Source of the DNA: Massilia violaceinigra
GTDB taxonomy: Bacteria > Pseudomonadota > Gammaproteobacteria > Burkholderiales > Burkholderiaceae_D
Reading direction: 5' to 3'
Length of the DNA: 64,000 nucleotides
NCBI RefSeq assembly: GCF_002752675.1
Contig: NZ_CP024609.1
Location: forward strand, 23,121 to 87,120
The notes under the pieces were generated by a model that was not told where the DNA came from, did not search any database, and saw only the letters and a program-made list of their open reading frames with translations. Positions 8,936-20,900 of the stretch are shown in pieces (position 1 is the first letter of the stretch; every line of letters begins with the position of its first letter). A program made the translations under genes and the position numbers.

Positions 8936-8958
8936 TTACAACTAATTCAAGGATCGCA

Positions 8959-11900
8959 ATGACTGGTTTGACCGAAGCACGCAAGAAACTCCCTGCACTG
9001 GGCACCCTCGACGACGCGGCGTTCGTGGATGCCGTCCACACGATGTACTACCCGGGAATGGACAAGGCGGAACTGTCCGCCAAGCTGGGCTATCAGCCGC
9101 CGGCAGCGCCGTCGGAATCGGCCGGGCTGGTGCGCACCGCCGGCGACGTGGGAATCAAACTCGGACAGGGCGTGGTCGACCTGGGCTCGGCGGTTGTCGG
9201 GCTCGGCAGCTTGGCAACGGGCGGCATGGTCGGCAAGGGCATGCGTGCGGCGGGCTACGACCCGAAACGAACCAATGAATTCCTGGGCGAGTTCCTGAGC
9301 GACAGTCAAAAAGCATCCGACGAGAAGGTCGCCCAAGCCGATGGTTTTGTGGGGACCATCGCCGAGTCGGTCAAAAACCCGCGCGCGATTCTTGGCTCGA
9401 TCGCCCAGTCAGCACCTGGCATGCTGGGCGGCATGGGCGTCACTGGCGCGCTGGCGCGCAAGGTGGCGACGCGCGCGGCGCTCGCCACTGGCGAAGGCGC
9501 GGCCGCGAGCGCAGCCAGCCTGGCGGCCGGCAAATCCGCGGCCGAAGCGACGGCGGCCGCCATGGCGACCGGCGCCGGCAGGAAGGCGGCCGCCGAAGCG
9601 GTCAACGCCGCCGGGACCAAGCTGATCGGCGCTGGCGCCCTGACGGAAGGTGCGCAGACCGCCGGCAATATCGCCGACCGGGCGCAGGCCGAGGGGCGGG
9701 AATACAGCGACTACGCTTTGCCAGCAGTTGGCGCCGGCCTGGGGACCGCCCTGATCGGACTCGGCGCAGGCAAAGTCATGGGCGACGCGGCCACGCAGAT
9801 CGCCACCCGTTCGGCCGGTGCCGAGGTGCGCAGCACGCTTGCTGGCCGGGTAGGCAAAGGCGTGCTGAGCGAGGGCGTGCTGGAGGAAATGCCGCAATCG
9901 GCGCAAGAGCAGGTATTTACCAATATCGCCATGGGCGAAGAAGACTTGGCCAAGGGCGTCAGCAACGCAGCCGGTACCGGCCTTGTCACTGGTATGGCCA
10001 TGGGCGGCGGCATGGCCGCGCTGCAAGGGGGACAGGCGGCCGCGCCAACGCCTGCACCAGTCGCGGGACCCGCTCCCGCTCCGACGCGGTTACCAGATAC
10101 CGGGCCGCTGTCGCGCGCGGCGAATGCCGGCCAGGCAGCGCTGGCACAACAACAAGCCGCTACGGCCGCCGCCACGCCACCAGCTGCGGCAGCTCATGCG
10201 TCATCGCTGGGCCAGATCGACGGCCGCCTGGCGGAACTGATTGCTATCGGGCACGGCTCGGTGGCGCAGCGCGTCAGGGGAGCAGACGGCCAGGTGAGCG
10301 CAGCACCCGCGGTGCCGGGACGCCGCCTCACCCCCGACGAGATCGCGGAATTCAATTCGCTGAAGCAGGCGCGGAAGGCACGCACCGAGATTCCGGCGGA
10401 TCAACAGGCGGAGTTTGCCGCCCTGCTGGCTGAGGAAGAAGCCGCAATCAACGCCAAGTTCGAGCCGGCCAAAGCGGCCGCCGCCGAGGCGCGCTCGCTG
10501 GCCGATGAAAGGCAGATCGCCGAGATGCTGGAAGAGGAAGCGCGCGCGCAGCGCTCGGCGGCCGCCGAGCGCGAAGCCCAGGAAGCACTGACCACCAACG
10601 CCATCATCGAGCACGAGCGCGCCGAACGCGCCGCTGCCAATCGCGCCGCGCTACGCGCCGAGGTGCTGGCCAACGCCGCCATCCCGGCCGAGCACAAGAA
10701 ACCTGCCTTCCTGGCCGCGCTCAAGCGCGACGGCTACGTGAACCCGGCCCTGACCGCCGACGATCACGCGGACATCGACGATGCGACCGCCCCGGTCCCC
10801 AGTCTGCCAAACGAGCTGGTCGACGCCGTTCCGGAGCGTTTAGCACCGGCGCCGGCACCGGCCGCGACGAATACGCGTGCCGTCGACGATGCGATCGCGG
10901 CCGGCATGCGCCTGAAAACGGCCAACGGCGCGATGCTACACAAGCCTGGCTCAAGCAAGGTTTTCAAGCTGAGCACCGCACAAAAAGCCTACTATCAGAA
11001 AGTGATGGCCCGCCTGGCCCGTGACGCGGCGCCCATCGCGGAGACGCCTGCTGTGCCGCAGGCTGCGGCTGAGATCGCGCCGGTGCTAACCACCGACCAA
11101 GCGCCTACCGTCGCCAAAACCACCCTGGACATCGCCGCCCATGAATCGGCCACGTCGCCGCTTAACGAGCTGGCCCAGCCGACCGCGGCGCAAAAAGAAG
11201 CGGGCAACTACAAGCTTGGCCGCGTCAAACTGCACGGCCTGGACCTCTCGATCGAGAACCCGGCCGGCTCGACCCGCTCGGGCGTGGACGGCCAGGGCAA
11301 CGCTTGGGAAGCCAAAATGGCGCACCACTACGGCTACATTCGCGGCACCATGGGCGCCGACAAGGATCACGTCGACGCGTTCATCGGCCCGAACCCCGAC
11401 AGCGACAAGGTGTTCGTCGTGGACCAAATCCACCCGAAATCGGGCAAGTTCGATGAACACAAGGTCATGTTCGGGTTCGACTCCCTGGATGACGCGCGCG
11501 ACGGCTACGAAGCCAACTACGCCGCCGGCTGGAAAGGCGGCCGCCACATCACCGAAACGGACACGTCCGTCTTCAAGACCTGGCTCGCATCCGGAAAAAC
11601 CCGGCGCCCGTTCGCGGAAAGCGCCCGGCGCCGGGGTATTCGTGCCGTGGAAGACATGCAGGCGGAAGCAACGCTGCTGGGCGCCACGCCCGAGCAGGTC
11701 GACGGGATCGCCTCCGTTGAAGAACTCTGGCGCAAGCAGTTTCCGAATACCTACGGCAATACGCCCGAGGAACGCAAGGGCGCGCCGCTCCTGGGCAAGC
11801 AGGAATTGAACCGGATGACGACTCGGGAGATGACCGACGAGCAGCTGCTGCAGGCGAAAATTGTGTTCGCCGGCCAGGCGCGTGCGCCGAAGATCGACAA

Positions 11901-14900
11901 GGAGATCGCCGCGCGTCGCTTGAATGTACCCGCGCCGCAGGCGGCACCTGAGCCAGCCGCCCAGGATGCGGTTCCCGCCGATCCCCCCGCAGCCGGACCG
12001 ATCGCCAACGCCACGGCCCCCGAGCACGTGCAGATCGGCGTGGACGACCGCGAACTGGGGCAGATCGTGGAGGAATTCAACGGTGCGCAAGCCGAAATGA
12101 TGGAAGGGGACCACCCCGTTACCAACATTTTCCAGCCGCCGGCCAAGGGCGAGGTGGTGCGCCTGAACGACAAGGCGAAGGTGTATCACAAGGAGCACGG
12201 CTGGATGACGCCGGCCGAAGCGCGAGTCACGATCGAGGCGTGGAAGGCGCGCGTGCAGGACCAGGGCGATAACGACGATATCCGGAGCGTCAACAGCAAG
12301 CGCGTCGTGCTGTCGCTGTTCGACCTGTCCGGCGAATGGTCCCGACCTTGGGAAGAGGCGGGCTATCAGGTGTACCGTTTCGACATTCAGGCCGATCCGG
12401 ATGTCGGCGACGTCAATAAATTCTCTTCCGACTTCTTCGGCGACTGGTTCGGCGACTTCGACGGGCTCGACATCTATGCGATCCTGGCGGCGACGCCGTG
12501 CACGGACTTCGCGGTGTCCGGTGCGCGTCACTTTGCCGCAAAGGACGAGGATGGCCGCACAGTAGCCAGCGTCAAGCTGGTGCACCAGACCCTGCGTACC
12601 ATCGAGTACTTCAAGCCGGCCGTGTGGGCTCTGGAGAACCCTGTCGGCCGTATCGAACGTCTCGGCGGCCTGCCGGCATGGCGTCTGTCGTTCGACCCAA
12701 ACCACCTGGGCGACCCATACACCAAGAAAACGCTCATTTGGGGCCGCTTTAACGGCGATCTGCCCGTCGCCCCGGTCAAGCCGACCGAGGGCAGCAAGAT
12801 GCACAAGCTGTACGGCGGCAAGAGCATGGCAACGAAGAACGCGCGCAGTGTGACGCCCGAAGGGTTCTCGTACGGCTTCTTCATGGCGAACAACGCGCAT
12901 GACAATCCCGTCATGGCCATCGCTAACAAATACGACCGCCTGGACCGCGACCTCATCGCGCGCGCAGTGGACGCCGGCGTGACCGAAGGCCAGATCAATA
13001 ACGCGGTCGAGGACTCCTACTACATGGATATGGACGACGAAGCGGCCAACGCAGCGATCGCCAACCTGATTGAAGAAAACAGCGCGCCCGATCCGGAGCC
13101 AACGCCGCTGCCCAAGAAGGGCAAAAAAGCGCCGAAGCCGACAGCACCGGCGGAATCGCAAGTTACGCCAGCCCGGCCGGCCGACATCAAGAGCTACACC
13201 GAGAAGGAGGCGCAGGCCGAATGGGAAGCGTCGCGTGAATACAAGCGCGGCGCGATCATGAGCCGCGTTGACCGCCGCGACCTGGCGCAGAAGGCGTGGG
13301 CGGACCTGACGGCCGACGAGCGCAAGATGGTGCGAGAAGCGCTGGACGGCGATTTCGATGCGCCGATGTGGTACATCAACAGCCAGGGCCAGAAGATCGA
13401 CAAGTTCCCCACGCTGGCGGCGCCGGTAAAGTCGGAAGCCCAGCTGGCTGAAGAACGCGGCTCGCAGCGCTGGGCGGACCTTTCCTTCAAGGGCCGCTAC
13501 AACCTTCTGCTGAATAACGGCATTGGCGGGGTCAATGCGGAGCAGGGCCAGTACAGCACCTGGACCGAACTCGCCGGCGCCTTGCGCACCCGGATCCTCG
13601 CGGGATTCGAGGCGGCCGCCGCCCCAAAGGCAGATGTGCAAGCGCCGGCGGCCGTCGATCCGTCCCCCAAGATCGACGCAGCCAAGGACACCGTCAAAGC
13701 GGCGCCAAAAGCGAAGCGCTCCACCGATATTATTCTACGCAACGACTGGGGCGTAAGCGACATCAACGGCTGGACCGAGATCGAGGGCGGCACCAACGAG
13801 CCTACCGACTACGGCCTTGTGGGTGGAATGAAAGACGCGTTCCTGGCAGATGCCCAAAACTTCCTGCGCAAGGTATCGAGCGCGCTACAGGCGCAGGGAT
13901 TCGTTCCGTACAAGGACGACAAGGGCAGGCTGGTCAAGGCCGTCCAGGTGAATAAATCCGGTGTGGCCGACGCCGGCGAGGTCTCTATGACCATCTTCCA
14001 TCCGGAAAAAGGACACGGCGTCTACCTGAAAATCAATGCGAGCATGCTGCGCGGCATCGTGCCGACCACCAAGTCGGGCGTTTCCATCATGATGCGCATC
14101 GGCACCCAAACCAACCAGCTGGGCACCAGAGATCGCAACCGCTTTATGCCGGTCGATCTGTCCGCCGTTGAGCTGGCCGAGCTGGCCGCTCAGGCAGTCC
14201 ACGCCGCAGCGATACCGCGTGCCGAAGTTGCCAAATCAGACGCAAACACCGATACTGATCCCACTCCCGCGCCTGCGGAAACGAAAGAGCAAACCAATGA
14301 TTCCACCACTGCAACAAGTGCGCCTGCGATCGATTCGCCGGTGGCTGACGGACAACGACCAGCAGGCGACGCTGTCACCCGAGGTGCTCGACCGCCGCGC
14401 ATCCGAGCTGGACGAAGCGATGCTGGAAGCGTTCGAGAGCCGCGAGGACGAGATCAAGTCACAGATGATGCAAGCGCAGACGTGGGGCACGGACGAGGGG
14501 CTGACCCAGTTCCCGACCGCGCGCCTGACGCTGTGGAGCGAGGTGACAAGCGAGTTCCTGCCGACTTCCGTCCCGGCATAGGCGGCCTGACCCGCGAAGG
14601 GTCATGGCTTGACACCGCAGGGCGCAACGTCGACCTGATTGAACTGGCCCTCAAGATCGAGGGTGAAAACCGCCCGGCAACCCCCAGCGAGCAGGAGCAG
14701 CTGGCGAAATACGTCGGCTTTGGCGCCTCCGCGATACGCAACAAGCTGTTCCCGATCCCACCCGCTCACGCCAAGCTGCAAGAACCCGCTCGCCTCATCT
14801 GGCCGGGCCTGATCGCCGAGGCCAGCTGGCGCGCCCTGGCGGAACGCATGGAGGCGCTGCCGGCCGCCTGGCAGCGCTCGGTCCTGCAATCGTCCCAGTA

Positions 14901-17900
14901 TGCCCATTACACCAGCGAAGGCATCATTCGTTCAACGTGGAGCGCAATGCAGCGTCTCGGCTTCACGGGCGGCAAGGTATTCGAGCCGGGCATGGGAATC
15001 GGTTCGTTTTCGATGCTGATGCCCGACAGCGTGCGTCAGACGTCGCGCTATACCGGTATCGAATTCGACGGCCCGACCGCGCTCATCGCGCGTTTGCTGT
15101 CGCCCGAGCAGAACATGCTGCACGATGACTTCATCAAGCGGAAATTCCCGCGCGACTACTTCGACGTCGCCATCGGCAACCCGCCCTTCTCGCAAACGCA
15201 GATTTTTGCCGATCCGGACTACGAAAAGCACGGCTTCATGCTGCACGACTTCTTCTTCGCCAAGTCGATCGACCGCGTGCGGCCGGGCGGTCTGCTCGCA
15301 TTCGTCACCAGCAAGGGCACCATGGACAAGCAGACCGACAAGGCCCGCAAGTACCTGGCCGCGCGCGCCGACCTGCTTGGCGCAATCCGTCTGCCGTCGA
15401 CCGCCTTCGAGGACAACGCCGGCACGTCGGTCGTAACCGATGTCATCTTCCTGCGCAAGCGCCTGGAGGGCGAGGCGCCAGCGGGCCAGCCGTGGGCCAA
15501 TGTCGCTACCGTCGACACCAAGGACGGCCCGACGGTCATCAATGAATACTTTGCCAGGCATCCGGAGATGGTGCTGGGGCAGAACCGCCTGTCCGGCAAT
15601 GTTGACGACATGGGCCGCCGGATCCACAGCAATGGCCGCGGCGAGGCCAGGTACACCGTTGTGTCCTATGACGACACGCCGGCGGAGCTGGATGCCAAAT
15701 TCGCGGCCGCGGTCGAGCGCCTGCCGGCAAACGCCTATTCGGTCTTAACGCAGTCGACCGAGAGCGTGCGCCGCGAGACGGCCAAGGTCGATTTTGACCC
15801 GAGCGTCAAGCGTGAAGGCGTCGTCTATCTGGCCGAGGATGGCACGATCATGCGCGTGGAAAACGGTGTTGGCCACCCGCTCGCATCCGGCATGAAGATG
15901 ACCGAGAGCGACAAGGCATGGTTCGCAGGCTATGTCGGCATCCGCGACCTCGTGAACGAGGCGCGCCTGGCGCAGTCCACCGGCGGCAAGTGGGAAGCGG
16001 CCCTGAAGAAGCTGAACAAAGCCTACGATGCCTTCCGCGCCGAGCATGGCCCGATCAATGATTTCCGGGTCCAGGTGCGCAAGTCCACCGACGAGGAAGG
16101 CAATGTGGTGGAAACCGAGTCGCGCGTGTTTAAAAACCGCCGGCGCTTCCGCGAGGACTACGACTCGGCCATCCTGACCCAGCTCGAAACCATCAATGAA
16201 GCCGGCGACATCGTCAAATCGGCGTTTCTGCTCGGCCGCACGATCGGCAAGCCGCTCAGCCGTGACATCAAGACTATTGGCGACGCCCTGGCAGTGTCGC
16301 TGGACGAAACCGGCCACCTGAATCTGGATGACGTGGGCCGCCGGCTCGGCCTGTCGCGCGACGAAGCGATCGAGGCGCTTGGCAATCAGGTGTATCGGGC
16401 GCCCGCCGGCGACTGGCAGCTGGCCGACGAGTACCTGTCGGGCGACGTGGTCAGCAAGCTGGAGGAAGCCGAGCATGCCGCGCGCCTGGACGCGAGCCTG
16501 GCCCGTAACATCGAAGCCCTGACGGCGGCGCAACCGGAAAAACTGGGTCCGTCGCAAATCAGCGCCAAACTCGGTGCTTCCTGGATTCCGGCGGAGCACG
16601 TCAACGCCTTTGCGGCCGAGATCGGCGCCGGCGCCGTTTCTTTTGACCCGAAAACCGAGACGTGGCAGGTTGACGGCGGCAATCTGCGCAGCGAGCGCCG
16701 CGCCGGCGCCGAATACGGCACCGGCGCCCGATCGCCGTCCGAGCTGCTGGAATCGGCCCTGAACAGCCGTTCACTCAAAGTCACCTTCAAGGTCGACGGC
16801 AAGACCGTGACCGATGCCGAGGCGACCACGGCCGCCAACGAAATGCGCAAGAAAATCAAGGACAAGTTCAAGGGCTGGATCTGGACCGACTCCGAGCGCG
16901 CAAGCGAGCTGGTCGAGTCGTACAACAAGCGCTACAACAACATCGCGCCGCGGCGCTTCGACGGCGCCTACCTGACGTTGCCGGGCGTGTCGATGCGCTA
17001 TACCCTGCACCCGCACCAGAAGAACGGTATCGCGCGCATCATCCACACGGGCGACACCTACCTGGCGCACGCCGTCGGATCGGGCAAGACCATCGAAATG
17101 ATTGCCGCGGGCATGGAGCAAAAGCGCCTGGGCCTGATCAGCAAGCCTATGTACGTGGTTCCGAACCACATGCTCGAGCAATTTTCCAACGAGTTCATGG
17201 AGCTGTACCCTCTGGCGAACATCATGGTGGCCGACGACGAGAATTTTTCCGCCGAGCGCCGCAAAGCCTTCATCGCCAGTGCAACCCTGAACAACCCGGA
17301 CGCGGTCATCATCACTCACGATGCCTTCCAGCGCATCGGCGTCAAGGAAGAATCGGTGGCGCCGATCCGCGACGAGATTTTGGCCGACCTGGAAATCGAA
17401 CTGTCGGAAACGGCCAAAGACAACGGCGCCCGCGTGCGCCGCAGCCAGCTGGAACAGCAGATCGAGGCGGTCACCCAGCGCTTCGACCGGATCGTCGCTG
17501 CAGGCGGCAAGGACTCGACGCTCAAATTCGAGGATATCGGGGTCGATTTCATCTTCGCCGACGAAGCGCACGTATTCCGCAAGCTCGACTTCCACACCGC
17601 CCAGCAGATCAAGGGAATCGACCCGAACGGATCGAAACGCGCGCTGGACATGTACGTCAAGAAACGGTGGCTGCAGCAGCAGCGCCCTGGCCGCGCCATG
17701 GTCTTCGCATCGGGCACCCCGGTGACGAACACCATGGGCGAGCTGTACACGATCATGCGCTTCTTCGCGCCGGAAGAAATGGACCGCGCAGGCATCGCCA
17801 CGTTCGACGCCTGGGCGCGCCAATTCGGCGAAGTCACGCCGGCGCTCGAACCAAACGCCGCGGGTAAATACGAGTTGATCGAGCGCTTTGCCAAGTTCGA

Positions 17901-20900
17901 CAACGTGCCCGAGTTGATGAGCCGCGTTCGCCAGTTCATGGACGTGCTCACGTCAGAACACCTGGGTGCCTTGGTCAAGCGCCCGGACTTGATCGGCGGC
18001 AAGCCAAACCTGAACATCGTGACGTCGGGGGCGGACCTTGAGCATTACATGAAAAACGTGCTCGGCCCCCGCATCGAGACATCGAAGCGCTGGAAGCCCA
18101 CGAAAGAGGAGCCGAACAACCCGGACCCAGTCGTGTCGATCATCACCGACGGCCGCTTCGCCGCCATCGACCCGCGCTTTTTCGGCGGCAACGTCGGCGA
18201 AGAGGGCAGCATCATCACCCTCATGGGCGACAAGGTGGCCGCGGCCTATCATGCCGGCAAGGACAATGTCTATCAGGACAAGAACGGCAAGGATGAGCCG
18301 ATCAAGGGCAGCACGCAGATCGTGTTCTACAACATGGGCTTCGGCGAGCAGTCGCAAAGAAACCGCGGTTTCGACGCGCGCGGCGCCTTCACCAAGCGCC
18401 TGACCGACGGGGGAATCCCGCGCAAGCAGATCGCGTGGTTCGACGACGCCAACACCGACGCCAAGAAGGAAGCGGTCTTCAAGGACATGCGCAGCGGCAA
18501 GTTGCGCGTGCTGATCGGTTCGGCAAAGAAAATGGGCACCGGCGTGAATGTGCAAAAACGCCTGGCGGTTCTGCACTATCAGGACCCGCCATGGTTTCCG
18601 GCCGACGTCGAGCAGCCGCACGGCCGCATTATCCGCCAGGGCAACCAGAATGCGGAAGTGACGATCGAGTGGTACACCACCAAGGGTACCTACCAGTCCA
18701 CCATGTGGCAGATGGTGGGGCGCAAGCAGCGCTTCATCGACCAGGCGTTTTCCGGCGATAAAACGCTGCGCAGCATGGACGATATGGGAGAGGCATCGCT
18801 GTTCGAGCAGGCTGCGGCCGTGGCGTCTGGCGATCCGCGCGCAATCCAGCTGGCTGGCTTGAAACAGGAGGTCGAGCGCTTCGAGCGCCTGCAGGCGGCG
18901 CACGCCAACGAACAGATCGGCGTGCGCTCGGCATTGCGCGGGGCGCAATGGGAGGTCGAACATGCCGGCAAAGTGATCAACCACTATAGCGCCGCCTTCA
19001 AGATCATCGGGGAACGCATCTATACCTTCACTGCGGGCAAAGTGGGGAAGGCCGTGTTCGACAAGGTGGGCGAGTTCGGCCAGGCCGTCAAGGACGCGTT
19101 CAACCGGGTGGCGGCGGATTCGATTACCGGCCCGGCCGCGCGTGACCAGCAGATCGGCGCCCTGGGCGATGATCTGCCCATCACCGTCGACGCCGAGTCG
19201 TTCGGCGGCAAGCTCAATGGTGAATTTACCCTGTATGTGCACGTGGGCGACCTGCCGCTGACTGTCACCACCACGAGCGCAATGGGCGAGAACGTCGATG
19301 CCGTCGGGCTTGGACGCCGAATCGTGAACCAGGTCAACAGCATCAGCCAGGACTTGGCCAAGGCCAAGGCAAAGCTGTCGTCCGGCCAAACGGACCTTGT
19401 TCGTCTGCGCAAGAAATTCGGCGCGCCATTCGAGTATCAACAGGAGATGGCAGAAAAGTACGGCGACCTCAAGCGCCTTGAGGAAGAACTGCGCCTGGAA
19501 GGAATGGCGCCGCCTGCCGTGCCGGTCGTGATCGATGCGGCCGGGATGACGGCCGCGGAAGCTGCATCGAGCCCTGGCGCGCAGGACGAGCCGCCGGCGC
19601 CGGACGGTTTGATGTTTAGCCGGGCCCGCATCGACACGGATGCGCCGCTGGTGAACATCTTTTCGCAGATCGCGACGGACGACGCCGCTTTCCGCATGCC
19701 GGACAGCGACGCCAAAACCCTTGCCGGCATCCTGGCCGACATGGCGCCGGCGCTTTCGGTTGATGAGTTCGTTGGCGAGGGCGATCTGGAGGATGCGGCC
19801 GCGCCGGTCGACCGCGCCTGGCACATTATGTCGCCGACCGGCGAGCAGGCCAGCGTGTACCACAACAACCGCAACAAGGAAATCTGGCTCGATATCTCGA
19901 ACTGGAAGGAAGGTCGCACCGGCTCGGTGGTTTATCAGGCCGTGGCCACGCTCGCCCACAATACCGGCCACGTCTTCATTGGCGACCCCGCTGGGCTGTC
20001 CGACAAGGCGCTGTACCGCCGCACGGAGCACATGATTTCCTCCGCGCTGCGCCATGGCACCACCAAGCACCTGGCGCCGCATGCGCGCCAGGTTGAGGCG
20101 ACCGGAACCGCCGGCGGCGCCGACGTGCGTCCCATCGACTGGCAAGAGGGCGACGATGCCCATAACTTGCAGGAAATGCTGGTTTCGTCCTACACTAACA
20201 TCCTGCACCTTTTCCCCGAGATCGCCGATGTCACCTACAACTTCGCCCGCGCCCGCTTCGAGCGCGCACCCGTTCGGGCATCTGCCGGGGCACTACGAGC
20301 TGACCAATCCGATCTCGGAGAATGGTCTGATGAGCAAGGGCTGGGACCAGCCGACGGTGGAAGCACTGCCGGACGCGGAACTGACCGCGCTGATGAAGGC
20401 GCACGGGACGTCGGCCGAGTGGATGCAGTACCTTTCACGGACGCGGATTTTGTCGCTGCTGCAGAATCGGTACGAAGCGCTTTTGACGTCTTCTTCCCAA
20501 CCGCAAGAGGAAAGTACACGCCGCCGATTGGGGTGTCTGATATTAAGAGAGCGGTTCTTACCCAGTCAGTTTTACAAGAGGTTGGACGAGACGGAGGGCG
20601 AGAAGTTCTGGATCACGTTTCAGAGCGGCTCCTACAACGTGTAAGCCCCCAGCTCGCGCGCCTGCTGTATAGCCGCGACGCGGAATACTTCCGCGACGAT
20701 GGCGTTTCTTCCGTGCCAACACTTCCCGCCGGCGCCGATGCCGGCACGGCCGCGCCGCTCGACCTGAGCGGCGTCGATTTCCTGCGCGCCATGAAGGCGA
20801 CGGAACAGCTAAACCGCGAGCTGGCCAAGGCCGACATGGCGCCCGTGCGTGCGCTGCGCACCGCTCCCAACGCGCAGTTCGCCCTGGCGCGCCAGGTTGG

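Noticed and set aside
11141-11809. Another +1-frame open frame in the giant gene (222 codons)
   Set aside because: Unlike the two nested genes, it is Arg/Ser/Pro-rich with shadow codon use, and the main frame there is the pyrophosphatase-like domain.
11086-13641. Long minus-strand open frame of 851 codons opposite the giant gene
   Set aside because: It is antisense to well-supported domains, is Arg/Gly/His-rich with shadow-type composition, and has no start signal.
17953-20208. Minus-strand open frame of 751 codons opposite the helicase part
   Set aside because: Same reasoning: it mirrors the GC-rich codons of the helicase and shows no domain motif.
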